DNA of 64,000 bases from CAVYUC01 sp963783085 (GCA_963783085.1 CAWAMJ010000021.1:153658-217657), one strand, 5' to 3'. Positions 1 to 10,900 are shown, counted from the first letter of the stretch. The notes: generated by a model from the sequence alone, not told the origin. Translations and numbers: made by a program.

Positions 1-966
1 GATTCCTGTCGATTTCAATTTCCAGTACAAGCGACCTGCCTGGCTTTGCAAATTTTAAGGCATTGCTAATCATGTTCCTGGCTATACTTTTAATATATTC
101 TTCAACGTAGTTTATCTTTTCGTTGGTTTTACAAACGATGTGAATGTTTGCATTGCTTTGTTTGATGTTTAGTTGTTTTTCGCTAATAACTTTTTTTAAA
201 ATTAAATGGATGTCGATACCGGGAGTGCTCAGTTCTTTTTTACCCTGCGATTCGATTATCTGTACCAGTCCCTGCAATGTATTATCGAGGACCCTGATAT
301 TATCAAAAATGGAATTCAGGAGTTTTGGCTTTTCCTGTTCATTGGCGATGTCCAACATCTGTTGGACCAGTTTTAGGTTGGCAACCGGCGATCGCAGATC
401 ATGCGCTACGGTATGCACAAAACTATCGAGGTAATTATTTATGTCTGAAAGTTTGCGGTTCGATTTATTTAACTTCTGGTTGGCGGAAGCCAGCTCTTCG
501 GTCCGCTCTTTCACGCGGGCTTCGAGTTGTGCTTCAATTTTTTTCTGAAAGGAAATGTCGTTGACAATGATTCCGAAATAGGAATTACTATCGATATTCG
601 TTGAGGAAACCGACATAACCACCGGGAGGTATTTTTTTGACTGCAGTTTTAAATCAATTTCGAATGTCAGTGTTCTTTCCATGCTATTACTGCAGAAGAT
701 GGAAAGTTTGTCAAAATCTGTGCTTTTCACAAATTGTTCTAAGCTGGCGCCAATCACTTTTTGCAATTCAACGCCGGTAATTTCGGCGAAACGCTGATTG
801 CTGTATACAATCATTAAATGATTATTGACGACCAAAGCGCCCTCATTCATTTTTTCAACAAGCATCCGGTACATGTGATCCCGGCCTCGCAAATCGAAAT
901 ATTCTTTGGTCAGGACAATCGGGTTTGTATTATCCTGATCATCTTTAAACGACTTATTCCGGTGCA
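1..966 (-). CDS. PAS-domain sensor histidine kinase (3' end cut by window edge)
   Basis: Reading leftward from the ATG at 966, the frame stays open to base 1, so only about 322 N-terminal residues are present. Residues about 33-143 look like a PAS domain (EGALVVNNHLMIVYSNQRFA), followed by a short coiled coil (about 140-175). The HisKA H-box has the phospho-acceptor His189 in VAHDLRSP, and the ATPase N-box RNMISNALKFA lies near residue 300. No transmembrane segment is seen, so it is probably cytoplasmic. It starts 59 bp after kaiB and is probably cotranscribed with kaiC and kaiB, suggesting it is an output or input kinase of that module, as SasA is in cyanobacteria. That role is inferred; it has no N-terminal KaiB-like domain as SasA has. 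Confidence 0.85.
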
Positions 967-1025
967 TTTTTTACTGTTGGTTTTAAAACATTTTCAGGAA
1001 TCAGGTTTAACTTTTCAATCTGCCA

Positions 1026-1322
1026 TTATAATTTTTTCTTACTGCTTATTTCAAGTACAAGAACCAATTGGTTTTTGTCCGCCATATCTCCGATGATCCT
1101 TTTTTCCGGTTCTGGGGAAATCCTTATCAGGGTTGGTACGGCAAAAATATCCATATCCCTTAAAAGTTGCTTTTGCTGGTATATATCAATAACTTCCAAT
1201 TCATAATCGTCTTTGAGGCAGCTTTCGCAAACTTCTTTTACATTTTCAATTGCCCTGAACGAACCGGGATTCATTCCTGCAATAAACAACTTAAACCGAT
1301 ATTTATTATTATCCGAATTCAT
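1026..1322 (-). CDS. kaiB: KaiB-like protein
   Basis: A 98-residue protein with the thioredoxin-like fold signature of KaiB: an N-terminal strand KYRFKLFIAG, a helix with AIENVKEVCE, then YELEVIDIYQQ and the FAVPTLIRISP segment. Length matches the usual 90-105 residues. In cyanobacteria KaiB binds the KaiC CI ring; in non-photosynthetic bacteria KaiB homologues accompany KaiC and kinases and have been linked to stress responses. It lies 39 bp downstream of kaiC and 59 bp upstream of the kinase, all leftward, so the three genes are probably one operon. No KaiA is seen. Confidence 0.9.
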   Translation of the reverse strand: MNSDNNKYRFKLFIAGMNPGSFRAIENVKEVCESCLKDDYELEVIDIYQQKQLLRDMDIFAVPTLIRISPEPEKRIIGDMADKNQLVLVLEISSKKKL

Positions 1323-1361
1323 TAAATGTTCTCATTGTACGATTAACTTAAAAAACAGTTA

Positions 1362-2777
1362 TCATTCAGGGTTTTCTTTTTCCTGAATTTTTAATCCTTT
1401 CTCAGAAAAATGAAGCAAAAATCGTTTTCGCGCATGTCCCATACCCCTTATTTTAACGATATTTATGCCCAGCTCATTATCTGACAGGTTAGCGCCTAAT
1501 TTTATCCAGTTATCCACCAGCGACGATAATTGCAAGTCGTTTTCCGGGCTGCTGGAACCGGATAACGCTGTAAAAATGATAGTGGTCAATTTATTTTTCA
1601 GGTAATCATTTATACGGATTAACATTCCCCTGACTTCTTTTTTTGTTCCTATCTGCACCAAATCGGAAATAGGATCGAAAACTACCAGGCCGGGTTCAAA
1701 ATCCTCAATATTTTTATAAACAGAAACCAGGTGTGCTTCAATGCCAATAGTGGTGGGGCGCGTGGAAACAATCTTTAACAATCCCCTGTCTTCATACCCT
1801 TGTAAATCAAAACCCAGCGACTTCATATTTCGCTTCAGTTGAGGAGCCGATTCCTCGAAAGTGAAAAACAGGCAACGTTTTTCCTTTTTTATCATTTCAA
1901 CACAAATTGAAGTAGCTATGCTGGTTTTACCGGTTCCCGCCGTTCCCGAAATCAATGTACAGCTTGCAACGTATAATCCGCCATTGTCGATTTTTTTATC
2001 AAGCCCCTGAATTCCCGTTGAAAACGTTTCAGAACTAATGTGGTGGATATCAACTGTGGTGATAGGTAATATTACAATTCCTTTTTTATTTATAAGAAAC
2101 GGATAATCATTTGTGCCGTGGCGGCTTCCGCGATATTTCAAAATGTGGAGTTTTCTGGTATAGATATTTTCAACCACGGCATGTGTCAGGTTAATTACGC
2201 AATCGGTGATGAATTCATTGATTACGTTTCGGCTGCTGTTAACCGAAGGCTGCTCAGATGTGAAAATCGCCGTTATCTGCTTTTCTTTCAACCATAGAAT
2301 AAGCCTGGTTAGTTCCTGCCTGAAAATATTTATATTATGTATCTCGTTAAATATCAGCTCGAAGGTGTCAATGGCAATTCGTTTGGCTTTCACTTTTTTT
2401 ATTGCCTCTTCGATTCGCAGCAAAATGGGGCTCAAATCGAAATGTCCGGAATGGAATAGCGAAGAACTTTTAATCCGGATTGTTTCGATGTGCAACATGT
2501 TGTTTTTTTCCATCTCCCGGACATCATATTCAAAGGTGGACATGTTTTTTCGCAAATCTTCTTCCGTTTCTTCCAGCGAAATAAATACGCCGGGTTCGTT
2601 GTACTTTTCAATTCCGTTTAAAATGAACTGAAAAGCCAGAACCGTTTTGCCGCTTCCGGCGTAGCCGCTTACCAGTGAGGAGCGGGCGAAAGGAAGACCG
2701 CCAAAAGTAATGTCGTCGAGGCCGGTTATTCCTGTGGGAACTTTGGTAAAAGTTGAACTACCTTGAGTGTTTTCCAT
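1362..2777 (-). CDS. kaiC: KaiC family double-domain ATPase
   Basis: 471 residues with two RecA/KaiC ATPase domains. CI has Walker A GYAGSGKT (Lys44) and the catalytic Glu pair E69-E70 in ISLEET. CII has Walker A SGTAGTGKT (Lys284) and E308-E309 in FTFEES. CII carries S418-S419 (LQLSSLVDNW) where cyanobacterial KaiC has the S431/T432 autophosphorylation pair. It is shorter than cyanobacterial KaiC (about 519) and lacks the long C-terminal A-loop/KaiA-binding tail. It leads the kaiC-kaiB-kinase operon. Family assignment is firm; whether it oscillates or acts as a signalling ATPase cannot be read from sequence. Confidence 0.93.
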   Translation of the reverse strand: MENTQGSSTFTKVPTGITGLDDITFGGLPFARSSLVSGYAGSGKTVLAFQFILNGIEKYNEPGVFISLEETEEDLRKNMSTFEYDVREMEKNNMLHIETIRIKSSSLFHSGHFDLSPILLRIEEAIKKVKAKRIAIDTFELIFNEIHNINIFRQELTRLILWLKEKQITAIFTSEQPSVNSSRNVINEFITDCVINLTHAVVENIYTRKLHILKYRGSRHGTNDYPFLINKKGIVILPITTVDIHHISSETFSTGIQGLDKKIDNGGLYVASCTLISGTAGTGKTSIATSICVEMIKKEKRCLFFTFEESAPQLKRNMKSLGFDLQGYEDRGLLKIVSTRPTTIGIEAHLVSVYKNIEDFEPGLVVFDPISDLVQIGTKKEVRGMLIRINDYLKNKLTTIIFTALSGSSSPENDLQLSSLVDNWIKLGANLSDNELGINIVKIRGMGHARKRFLLHFSEKGLKIQEKENPE

Positions 2778-2873
2778 AACTGCAGGTTTTGAAATAAGAT
2801 AAGCTTATAACCAAAATTACGCGTTATGTTTTTATAAAACAACATTAAATTTCTGTGTATCCGGAACATTCAT

Positions 2874-4520
2874 TTACTTTTCGGTTTCAATCTCCAAATC
2901 TGCAAATTCAGCCCGTGTGTAACCATTCGGGTTATGCGAAGTAACAGCAAGCCCAACCAGTAAACTTTTCGGCATTTTCTGACGGTGGGTGGCATATTGG
3001 TTCCACGAGCCTTTTGTGGTGCTAAAATAGGCAGTAAATTCGTCGCCTTCGCGTTTTAACCTGATCCAGGTATTCGGAAACTCAACATTGAATTCATTGC
3101 CGGCGGTCTGTTGGTCCGGATAAATGGCTTCCATTTCTGCCGATGTTTTTTTCCGGTACTGAAATTCGCACCCGCCATTATTTTTGTTCCGCGGCCGGTT
3201 GTCGGGAAACACCTGGAAATAAACATGTTCTGCGCCATCTCTCAAATCGGCCCGTGCCATTATACCTGCTTTTGTATATAAATCGGCCGGTGTTAAATTC
3301 TTCACCCTCACACGAAAATCGAAATTGCCTTTCAGCGTTTTAAATGCAAAATATCCTTCATCGCTGGTACCCCAAATATCGGAGCCACTGGCCAGTATCT
3401 CCAAATTATTATTGCCTAAAGTAGCATTTCCGGGTTTGGTTTGTTTACCAAAATTATAGGTTTTTAAATCCGCAAAAGGATTATTGGCATCATCTACTAT
3501 TTTCTGGGTTTTCTGATTTTCCTGATTGCCGTTGTGTGCTGCCATCAGGTTTGGAATTTCGTCTCGTGTTACAACCAAATCGTGGTTGTATACGTTGCGA
3601 AGGTAAGTGGAGTCCATTTCGGTAAGATGGCTGGTATGCCACTCCATCCACCAGCTCCACATTGCGCCGGTTTCTTTGCAGGCATCCGGGTCGGGAATGG
3701 TGCCGCATTCGTGGTACGCAACAGGAGTCATATTGTCTCCGGCGATTTTAACTACCTGATTAAACATTTTTTTATGCGGATCTGATCCTTCGCCGTAAAC
3801 ATCGGCCCCTACAACATCAACATATTCATTTCCGGGATACCAGCTTGCGTCGGGATGTCCGGTATAGCAAAGCACCCAAATCAGGTTGTTGAGGTTCCTT
3901 TCGTTAACATAATATTTATACATGGTTTGCCAAAGTTTGACAAACATTTCCGGTCCCTCTTTTCCCCACCAAAACCAGTTCCCGTTAAGTTCATGAAACG
4001 GTCGCCACAAAACAGGAACATGTGCATCGCGCAATTTTTCCAGGTGATCGGCTTTAATCTTTAATTCTTCCCACATGGCTATATTTTCCGGCGTACCTTC
4101 AACAAAACATTGTTTGATATCGATTTTCATTTTGCTGTTTTCATAACCTTCGCCAACCGACGGCGCTCCCCAATGCCACATAATTGTTGGGATACCGCCC
4201 GCGTTCCACCAGTCGATTGCATTTTGGGTTTCCATTTCATTATCGCTTTCGTGGATGAAATCAATTCCGCGGATAGCCGGTTGTTTATCTGTAACTTTTT
4301 TAACATATTCCAGTTCATCAATCCCCCACGGCGCGCTCATTTGCCCCGAAAGTATTTTTTCGCCAAACATGTCCTGCATATATTCATAAACCGCCTTTGC
4401 CTCCGGTGATGGATTAGGCGCACTCAGCGGTTTGTATTCGCCGGGTTTATTTTTACTGCCGGCAAAAAATGGTACACAAATCAGAAATAATAAAAGAAAG
4501 ACAAATGGATTTCGGTTCAT
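2874..4520 (-). CDS. GH26 beta-mannanase with C-terminal concanavalin-like domain
   Basis: A 548-residue secreted enzyme with a signal peptide (hydrophobic residues 6-20). Residues about 30-330 form a GH26 (clan GH-A) barrel. The acid/base is probably E177 in LWRPFHELNGNWFWW and the nucleophile E271 in VAYHECGTIPDP. Both motifs are typical of endo-beta-1,4-mannanases. Residues about 350-548 look like a beta-sandwich domain (DUF1349/laminin-G-like), possibly for glycan binding. It is divergent from the S46 peptidase gene with 227 bp between them. It probably cleaves mannan or glucomannan outside the cytoplasm. No SusCD pair is adjacent, so it is not in a classical utilisation locus. Confidence 0.88.
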   Translation of the reverse strand: MNRNPFVFLLLFLICVPFFAGSKNKPGEYKPLSAPNPSPEAKAVYEYMQDMFGEKILSGQMSAPWGIDELEYVKKVTDKQPAIRGIDFIHESDNEMETQNAIDWWNAGGIPTIMWHWGAPSVGEGYENSKMKIDIKQCFVEGTPENIAMWEELKIKADHLEKLRDAHVPVLWRPFHELNGNWFWWGKEGPEMFVKLWQTMYKYYVNERNLNNLIWVLCYTGHPDASWYPGNEYVDVVGADVYGEGSDPHKKMFNQVVKIAGDNMTPVAYHECGTIPDPDACKETGAMWSWWMEWHTSHLTEMDSTYLRNVYNHDLVVTRDEIPNLMAAHNGNQENQKTQKIVDDANNPFADLKTYNFGKQTKPGNATLGNNNLEILASGSDIWGTSDEGYFAFKTLKGNFDFRVRVKNLTPADLYTKAGIMARADLRDGAEHVYFQVFPDNRPRNKNNGGCEFQYRKKTSAEMEAIYPDQQTAGNEFNVEFPNTWIRLKREGDEFTAYFSTTKGSWNQYATHRQKMPKSLLVGLAVTSHNPNGYTRAEFADLEIETEK

Positions 4521-4747
4521 ATATTTTTGTTTAACTGATATGTTTTTTAGTTTTAATTATAAATATAATCGTTTCCGGTGGCATAACAATTCGAAAAAGT
4601 GTAATGTTGCGAAAGTATTATTTTTCCCATAAAAATCAATATCCATTTCAGTTTATGAACTTTTCTGCGAACACCCTTGTGAAATGTCATGGTTTATTTG
4701 CGGTTTATTTTTCTCTTTGCAGGTTCAATATAAATGTCAAAAAAAAA

Positions 4748-6907
4748 ATGAAAAATCAGGTAAAAACGTGGTCGTTATTTTTTCTGTTGGTGAATATAAT
4801 CACAGTACAACTCCAGGCAAAAGAAGGTATGTGGTTACCGCTTTTGCTTGAGAAATACAACATTGAAGAAATGCAACAGATGGGATTTAAGCTTACGGCC
4901 GCCGACGTTTACGATATCAACCACGCCAGCATGAAAGATGCCGTGGTAATTTTCGGGAGGGGGTGCACCGGCGAACTCATTTCACCCGATGGATTGCTGA
5001 TTACCAACCACCACTGCGGTTACAGCAGTATACAATCTCACAGCAGCGTTGAAAATGATTACCTGACCAATGGGTTTTGGGCCATGGATAAAAGCGAAGA
5101 ATTGCCAAATCCGGGATTGACCGTTCGTTTTCTGGAATATATGAAAGATGTAACCGCCGAAGTTTTAAATGAAACAGAAGGCCTGGCAGAGGAAGAAACA
5201 GAGCAGAAAATAGCGGAGAACACTGCAAAACTTGAAATTGAAGCATATGAAGGTGGAAAATATTCTGTACAGGTAAAACCGCTTTTTTACGGGAATCAGT
5301 ATTTTTTGTATGTGTATAAAACATATACCGATGTAAGGCTGGTGGGGGCGCCGCCATCGGCTGTCGGAAAGTTTGGCGGCGACACTGACAACTGGATGTG
5401 GCCGCGGCATACCGGCGATTTTTCATTGTTCCGGGTTTATGCCGGGAAAGACAATCAACCAGCGCCATATTCTCCTGAAAATGTGCCCTACAAACCTAAA
5501 AAGTTTTTTCCGGTTTCGTTAAAAGGTGTGCAGCCGGGCGATTTTACCATGGTTTTCGGAAACCCGGGAAGCACGCAGGAATACATACCCGCCCGCGAAG
5601 TGGATATTATAATGAACCAGCGCGATCCCGACCGCATTCGAATCAGGGATAAAAAACTTGAAATTATTGGCGCTGCTATGGAAAAAGATCCTAAAGTTCG
5701 AATTCAATACGCCGCAAAATATGCAGGGATAAGTAACGCGTGGAAAAAATGGCAAGGCGAAATTATTGGTCTGAAACGAGCAGGTGCAATGGATAAAAAA
5801 CACGATTTCGAAGAAGCTTTCAAACAGTGGGCGCAAAATAACGGAACCTGGGAAAAACCATACAAAGAGGTATTTAACAATTTTGATGAAATTTATACCC
5901 AGTACCAAAAGTACATCCGTGCCTCCGACTATTATTCTGAAATTGTGACGCGGGGCGTAGAGATTTTCCAGGTGGCCGGTCAAATCAATTTCATCATTGA
6001 AGACATGGAAAACAAGCATCCTGAAAACCTGGAAATTAACAGGAAAAAGGCGATCGGGTATTTGGATGCCTTTTTCAAAGATTATTACCAACCCATTGAT
6101 GAACAATTATTTTCTGCGCTGATACCAATGCTGAAAAATGATCTGGAGGAACAGTTTTTACCTGCAGGTTTGGCAGAAACAGTGGAAAAATATGCGCCGG
6201 GGAAACTGGCAAAAAAAGTATATGAAAAGTCGGTGTTAACCAACCGCGAGAAGTTAATGGAGTTGCTTGAAAACGGTTCAGAAAAGCAACTGCTGAGGTT
6301 GCAGAAAGATCCGCTTTTCAAACTATACGGAATTCTTGCTTCCTACCGGGATGTTCACGTTGAGCCGGTAGTGAAAAAGTTGAATTCGGCCATTAACAGC
6401 AACATGAAAATTTATATGGCCGGAATTATGAAAATGCGGGAAGGAAAACCGCTCTATCCTGATGCAAATTTAACACTGCGTGTGGCTTACGGTAAAGTGG
6501 AAGGTTACGAACCGGTGGATGGCATACATTACAAATATTACACAACGCTTTCCGGGATTATCGAAAAAGACAATCCCGAAATTTACGATTATGATGTGCC
6601 GGACCGGTTAAAAGAGTTGTATGCATCCCAAAATTACGGCGAATACGGTGTGAACGGAGAAATGCCGGTTTGCTTTACTGCGTCGAACCACACAACCGGC
6701 GGAAATTCCGGCAGTCCGGTGGTGAACAGCCGCGGCGAGCTCATCGGATTAAATTTCGACCGGTGCTGGGAGGGGACCATGAGCGACATTATGTATGACC
6801 CGGAAGTTTGCCGGAATATTACGCTGGATATCCGGTATGCGCTGTTTCTCATCGACAGGTTTGCCGGCGCCGGTTATTTAATCGATGAAATGGAACTCGT
6901 GCGGTAA
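4748..6907 (+). CDS. S46 family dipeptidyl-peptidase, DPP11-like
   Basis: 719 residues from ATG 4748, chosen because it is followed directly by a signal peptide (MKNQVKTWSLFFLL) and gives the normal S46 length; the frame extends further upstream without family similarity. The catalytic His lies in NHHCGYSSIQ (H88/H89), the Asp in the GGDTDNWMWPRHTGDF region, and the Ser is S654 in GGNSGSPVV. R672, 18 residues after the Ser (GLNFDR), matches the Arg673 that gives Porphyromonas gingivalis DPP11 its Asp/Glu preference; DPP7 has Gly there. It probably releases acidic dipeptides from peptides in the periplasm. Substrate preference is inferred from that one position. Confidence 0.92.
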   Translation: MKNQVKTWSLFFLLVNIITVQLQAKEGMWLPLLLEKYNIEEMQQMGFKLTAADVYDINHASMKDAVVIFGRGCTGELISPDGLLITNHHCGYSSIQSHSSVENDYLTNGFWAMDKSEELPNPGLTVRFLEYMKDVTAEVLNETEGLAEEETEQKIAENTAKLEIEAYEGGKYSVQVKPLFYGNQYFLYVYKTYTDVRLVGAPPSAVGKFGGDTDNWMWPRHTGDFSLFRVYAGKDNQPAPYSPENVPYKPKKFFPVSLKGVQPGDFTMVFGNPGSTQEYIPAREVDIIMNQRDPDRIRIRDKKLEIIGAAMEKDPKVRIQYAAKYAGISNAWKKWQGEIIGLKRAGAMDKKHDFEEAFKQWAQNNGTWEKPYKEVFNNFDEIYTQYQKYIRASDYYSEIVTRGVEIFQVAGQINFIIEDMENKHPENLEINRKKAIGYLDAFFKDYYQPIDEQLFSALIPMLKNDLEEQFLPAGLAETVEKYAPGKLAKKVYEKSVLTNREKLMELLENGSEKQLLRLQKDPLFKLYGILASYRDVHVEPVVKKLNSAINSNMKIYMAGIMKMREGKPLYPDANLTLRVAYGKVEGYEPVDGIHYKYYTTLSGIIEKDNPEIYDYDVPDRLKELYASQNYGEYGVNGEMPVCFTASNHTTGGNSGSPVVNSRGELIGLNFDRCWEGTMSDIMYDPEVCRNITLDIRYALFLIDRFAGAGYLIDEMELVR

Positions 6908-6933
6908 TGCACCCGCAAATACTTATACATTAG

Positions 6934-7872
6934 TTATTTCAGCAGGTGCGAAATGTACAATCCGAATTCAATACCGATGAAACGCGTTCTGCTTCCTTCT
7001 GCAACGGCAAAACTGTTATCGATGTATTGTGCCCGGTAGTTGTAAACTTCGTGCGAGAGCGGGCTGCCGGCTGGTTTTTCCGGAACATTCCCCCCGATAT
7101 CAGCAAGTCCCCAGTTGCTTGTGATCCCTGCTTTTAAAATAACAACGGTATTTACCGGAATGTAAACTCCCGCGCCGGCAATTACCGAATAGTTGCTCTT
7201 TTTCAGGCTGACATCCGATTCCATTTGTTTTGAACTGTAAAAGCCAAGTTCGGGAATGTCTTCGAGTGTCACTCCCCATTGCTCATAAGTTCCGGAAGTT
7301 GAATAGGTTCCGGACGATTTCAGGTTGTCGTTTACCAAATATGAGTATTTCAGCCCGAGATCAAAATAAAATCCAATTTTGCTGATGTTCGGATTTCCAA
7401 ATTCAAGAATTAACGGAACTGAAAGGTACAATGGGCTTGTTTTCTGTTCCACGTTGTTAAGGGTCAGGTTTTCAAGGTACGGATCGTTGTCCACATCTCT
7501 GAATTGTGTTGAAGGTATGGTTCCGTCGGCTAAAAAAGTGCTTGTATAACCCGATAAACCAATACCGGTTTTAAATTTGAACCACGGGCTTAGCGATTGA
7601 AAATAACCGGCAGTGAACAAATAACCAAAACCGCCGTCAAAACCTGAAATATCGGAATTGAGGTTATTATTGTTAATTTTTGAAAATCCGGGCGCCACGT
7701 CTACGTAAAAGCCCCATGCCGGATAAATAAAATTGCTTTTCAGATTCAACCGTGAAGCGGATGCTATAAAAGTATTATCAGCGGAACCCTGCCTTTTTAT
7801 GGTAACCGGTTCTGCTGCATGTAACAGGTTTACAGCAACTAAAAGACAAATTAAAACGGCTGTATTCTTCAT
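6934..7872 (-). CDS. outer-membrane beta-barrel protein (PorT-like)
   Basis: 312 residues from the ATG at 7872, selected over an upstream start because a signal peptide follows at once (MKNTAVLICLLVAVNLLHAA). The rest is alternating hydrophobic/polar strands with many aromatic and glycine residues (GFYVDVAPGFSKI, FKTGIGLSGYTS, YFDLGLKYSYLVN, SVIAGAGVYIP) and ends in FIGIEFGLYISHLLK, as in PorT-like porin barrels. It converges on the S46 peptidase gene and starts close downstream of the large repetitive surface protein on the same strand. Function unknown. Confidence 0.75.
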   Translation of the reverse strand: MKNTAVLICLLVAVNLLHAAEPVTIKRQGSADNTFIASASRLNLKSNFIYPAWGFYVDVAPGFSKINNNNLNSDISGFDGGFGYLFTAGYFQSLSPWFKFKTGIGLSGYTSTFLADGTIPSTQFRDVDNDPYLENLTLNNVEQKTSPLYLSVPLILEFGNPNISKIGFYFDLGLKYSYLVNDNLKSSGTYSTSGTYEQWGVTLEDIPELGFYSSKQMESDVSLKKSNYSVIAGAGVYIPVNTVVILKAGITSNWGLADIGGNVPEKPAGSPLSHEVYNYRAQYIDNSFAVAEGSRTRFIGIEFGLYISHLLK

Positions 7873-7980
7873 AATATTCGGTGTTTTGTCGTATTGGTTT
7901 TTTTTGTGTATAATTTTTTTTCCATTGCATTCATAACCCGGAATATGTAACGATGGTGTTTTTATCAATTGTGGGAAACA

Positions 7981-10900
7981 TCATCTTGAAATCAATAGTT
8001 TTTTAGAATCCACCAATCCCAGTTCATTAAAAATGGCCACGGAATAAAGTCCCGGTGCAAACCTGCCTGTATTGAAAGTTTCCGTTGTTTTACCAATGTT
8101 TTTTGATACCACGCACGAGCCGTTAACGGAGAAAATTTTCACCGTTAATTGTAAAGAATTTTTAACGAGGTCGGGGTTCAGCGAGAGGTAAAGTTTTTCA
8201 TCGGCCGGATTTGGATATATGATAAATAAATCCATTTTTTCCGAATTGAAAAACGAATCGGTTCCAGAAATTTTACCACTGCTTAAATTGCCGGAATAGT
8301 TGTAACCAAAAATTGCTTTGCATCCGCCTTCTGTTTCCACTTGCACTGAAAATACATTTTCATCTTTTCGGTTTCCGGCAGGAATATAATAGTATTGTTT
8401 GTTCGCGCCTGCAATTGGTGTATCATTGAGGTACCACTGGTAGTTAAAAGAACTTTCAGTAAAAACCAACACCGAGACGTTGCTTTCCGGTTTGCCCAAA
8501 ACCTCGTTATCCATGTTTATTAAATCTTCACCTTTTTGAATGGAAAGTGTGACGGCCGTTCTTTGCGGGCTCGCACAGCCGGAATTTACATCCTGCGATT
8601 CGGCATAATAAGTTATAGTACCAATCGTATCCAGCTCGGGCGAAGGAACAATATTTCCTCCGGCTGGTTGGTCGAACCAAACCACTTCAGCATTTGCATC
8701 GGGTGCGGATGCTTCAGCCACGAGTACCTGTAATTCATCCTGATAGCATACGCTGAGGTCGCCTCCGCTGACAGGCGGCGCGGGCACCGGCAAAGGATTT
8801 GCCGTAAATGAAGCAGCCTGGCCTACACAGCCATCCGATTGCATATGAATTGTGTAACCGCCGGCATCCGTCAGAAAAGTGCTGCCGCCTTGAATGCTGT
8901 CCGGCTGATTTTCACCTTCCCAAACCAACCAGAAATTATCATCGTAATTTTTGACTTTAACTACCGTACCTCCACAACTGTCCAGCACATTTACAGTTGG
9001 TTTTGGCGGAATGGTATAAGGTGTTGCCGTTACCGTGGCGTTGCTGGTGCAACCATTGCGATCGAGGGTTAACTTGTAAACTCCTCCGTCGGTTACTGTT
9101 ATTGTTTTGCCGGTTTCTCCGGTATTCCACAACAATGCGGCACTGGTATCGTAAGCTGTTGCCGTTAAAACTGATTTGCCACAGAAATTTTCAACTGCAA
9201 TTGTCGGAGGTTCAGGTGCATTCGGATCGGTTAACGTTGCATTTACACCATTGGCAGAGGTACATTCGTTCAGCGTGATGTTGATGTTGTTGTACGTCCC
9301 CGCCAAAGCTGAAACAGTTGCTGTGCCACTCGAAACAGAGACGTCCCGGAACATACCCCCGTCATAATAAATATTGTAAACACCATTTGGAACGCCTGTG
9401 AACGTAAATTTCAGCGAACCTTTTTTCTGGCATTCTTCAGGATTTTTTTCTGTAACAGCAATCACTGGTGCAGTTTTAGGGTTTGCCTTCTTTGTTGTTG
9501 CTTCGCTTGAACAGCCATTCAGTTTTTGAGACAGTGAATAATTACCCGCCTCAGTTACCTCGATAGTTTTCGAAGATTCGCCGGTGCTCCATTCCAGTGT
9601 TGCGTTTTGTTCAATATCAGTTGCAGTTAAAGTTGAAGTTTTGTCGCAGTTGTCTACCACCGTAAAATCCGGTGCGGGAGGTATGCTTTTAGGTGCGGCT
9701 ACAGCTACGGCTGCATTGCTGGTACAGCCATTCAGGGTTTGGGTCGCCTGGTATGTTCCCGCTTCTTTCACTGTTATTGTTTTAGTAGTGGCGCCGGTAT
9801 TCCATTCCAGAGTTGCATCAGGATTAAAACTACTGATTGTCAGTACAGATTCCCCACAATTATTTTCAACTGTAACTTTTGGCGCAGCGGGGGCATTAGG
9901 GTCTTTCAGCGACGCATTTACACCATTATCAGATGTGCAGTCGTTAACGGTAATCGTTAAATTTTGATAGGAACCGGACTTTGCCGAAACATTTGCTGCA
10001 TTATTTTTTACTGAAACGCGTTTAAAACTTCCACCGTCATATGCAATATCATAAGTACCATTCGGCACACCCGTGAAGGTAAAATCGAGCGATCCGTTCT
10101 CGCCGCAATTTACCGGGTCATTTTCAGAAACTGCCAGGGTAGGTTTCGTTTTTGGCGCCGCTGTTTTTGTTGTAACAGCACTTTTGCACCCGTCAACAAT
10201 TTGGCTCAGCGAATAGCTTCCTGCCGTGCTAATTGTTACGATTCTCGTAGATGCGCCGTTACTCCATTCAAGTGTAGCGCCGTTCTCATAATCAGTGGCG
10301 GTTAGAACCGATGTTCCGTCACAATTGTTGGTAACAGAGAAATCGGGGGCATCAGGAATTGGTTTTGGATTGGCCAACACAGTTGCAGCGCTGCTGGTGC
10401 ATCCGCTTAACGTTTGCGTAACCGAATAGGTTTTTGAATCGGTGACAGTAATGCTTTCGCCGGTACCACCAGTACTCCAGTTTAATTTGGCGCCCTGTTC
10501 GTACTGTGTTGCTGTTAACACCGATTCCCCGCAATTATTTTGAACCTTAACCACCGGTGCATCCGGCGCATTCGGATCAAAAAGCGAAACATCCACGCCA
10601 TTTTCCGATGCACAACCTCCTACAGAAATGGTGAGATTGTTGTAAATTCCGGCGCCGGCAGCCACTGTGGCTTTGTTGCCCGATACCGTAACTGCCGAAA
10701 AACTTCCGGCATCATAATAAATGGTGTATGTGCCATCGGGTACACCGGAAAACGTAAAGTCGATTGAGCCTTCTCCCTGACAAACTTCAGGATTTTTACC
10801 CTTCGCTGCAATGGTTGGTATTGCTTTCGGCGTTGCCTTTACGGTTGCTGCAATGCTTGTGCATCCGCCCAGAGTTTGTGTTACACTGTAATTTCCGGTT

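Noticed and set aside
2874..4520. Polysaccharide utilisation locus around the GH26 enzyme
   Set aside because: No SusC/SusD genes or sensor regulator nearby; the neighbours are a peptidase and kai genes.
5001..5468. Leftward 155-codon frame inside the S46 peptidase gene
   Set aside because: Shadow of a gene with strong domain evidence on the other strand.
9584..9967. Long rightward open frames opposite the repetitive surface protein
   Set aside because: They are antisense frames created by the repeated codons of the leftward gene; low-complexity translations, no signals or start sites.
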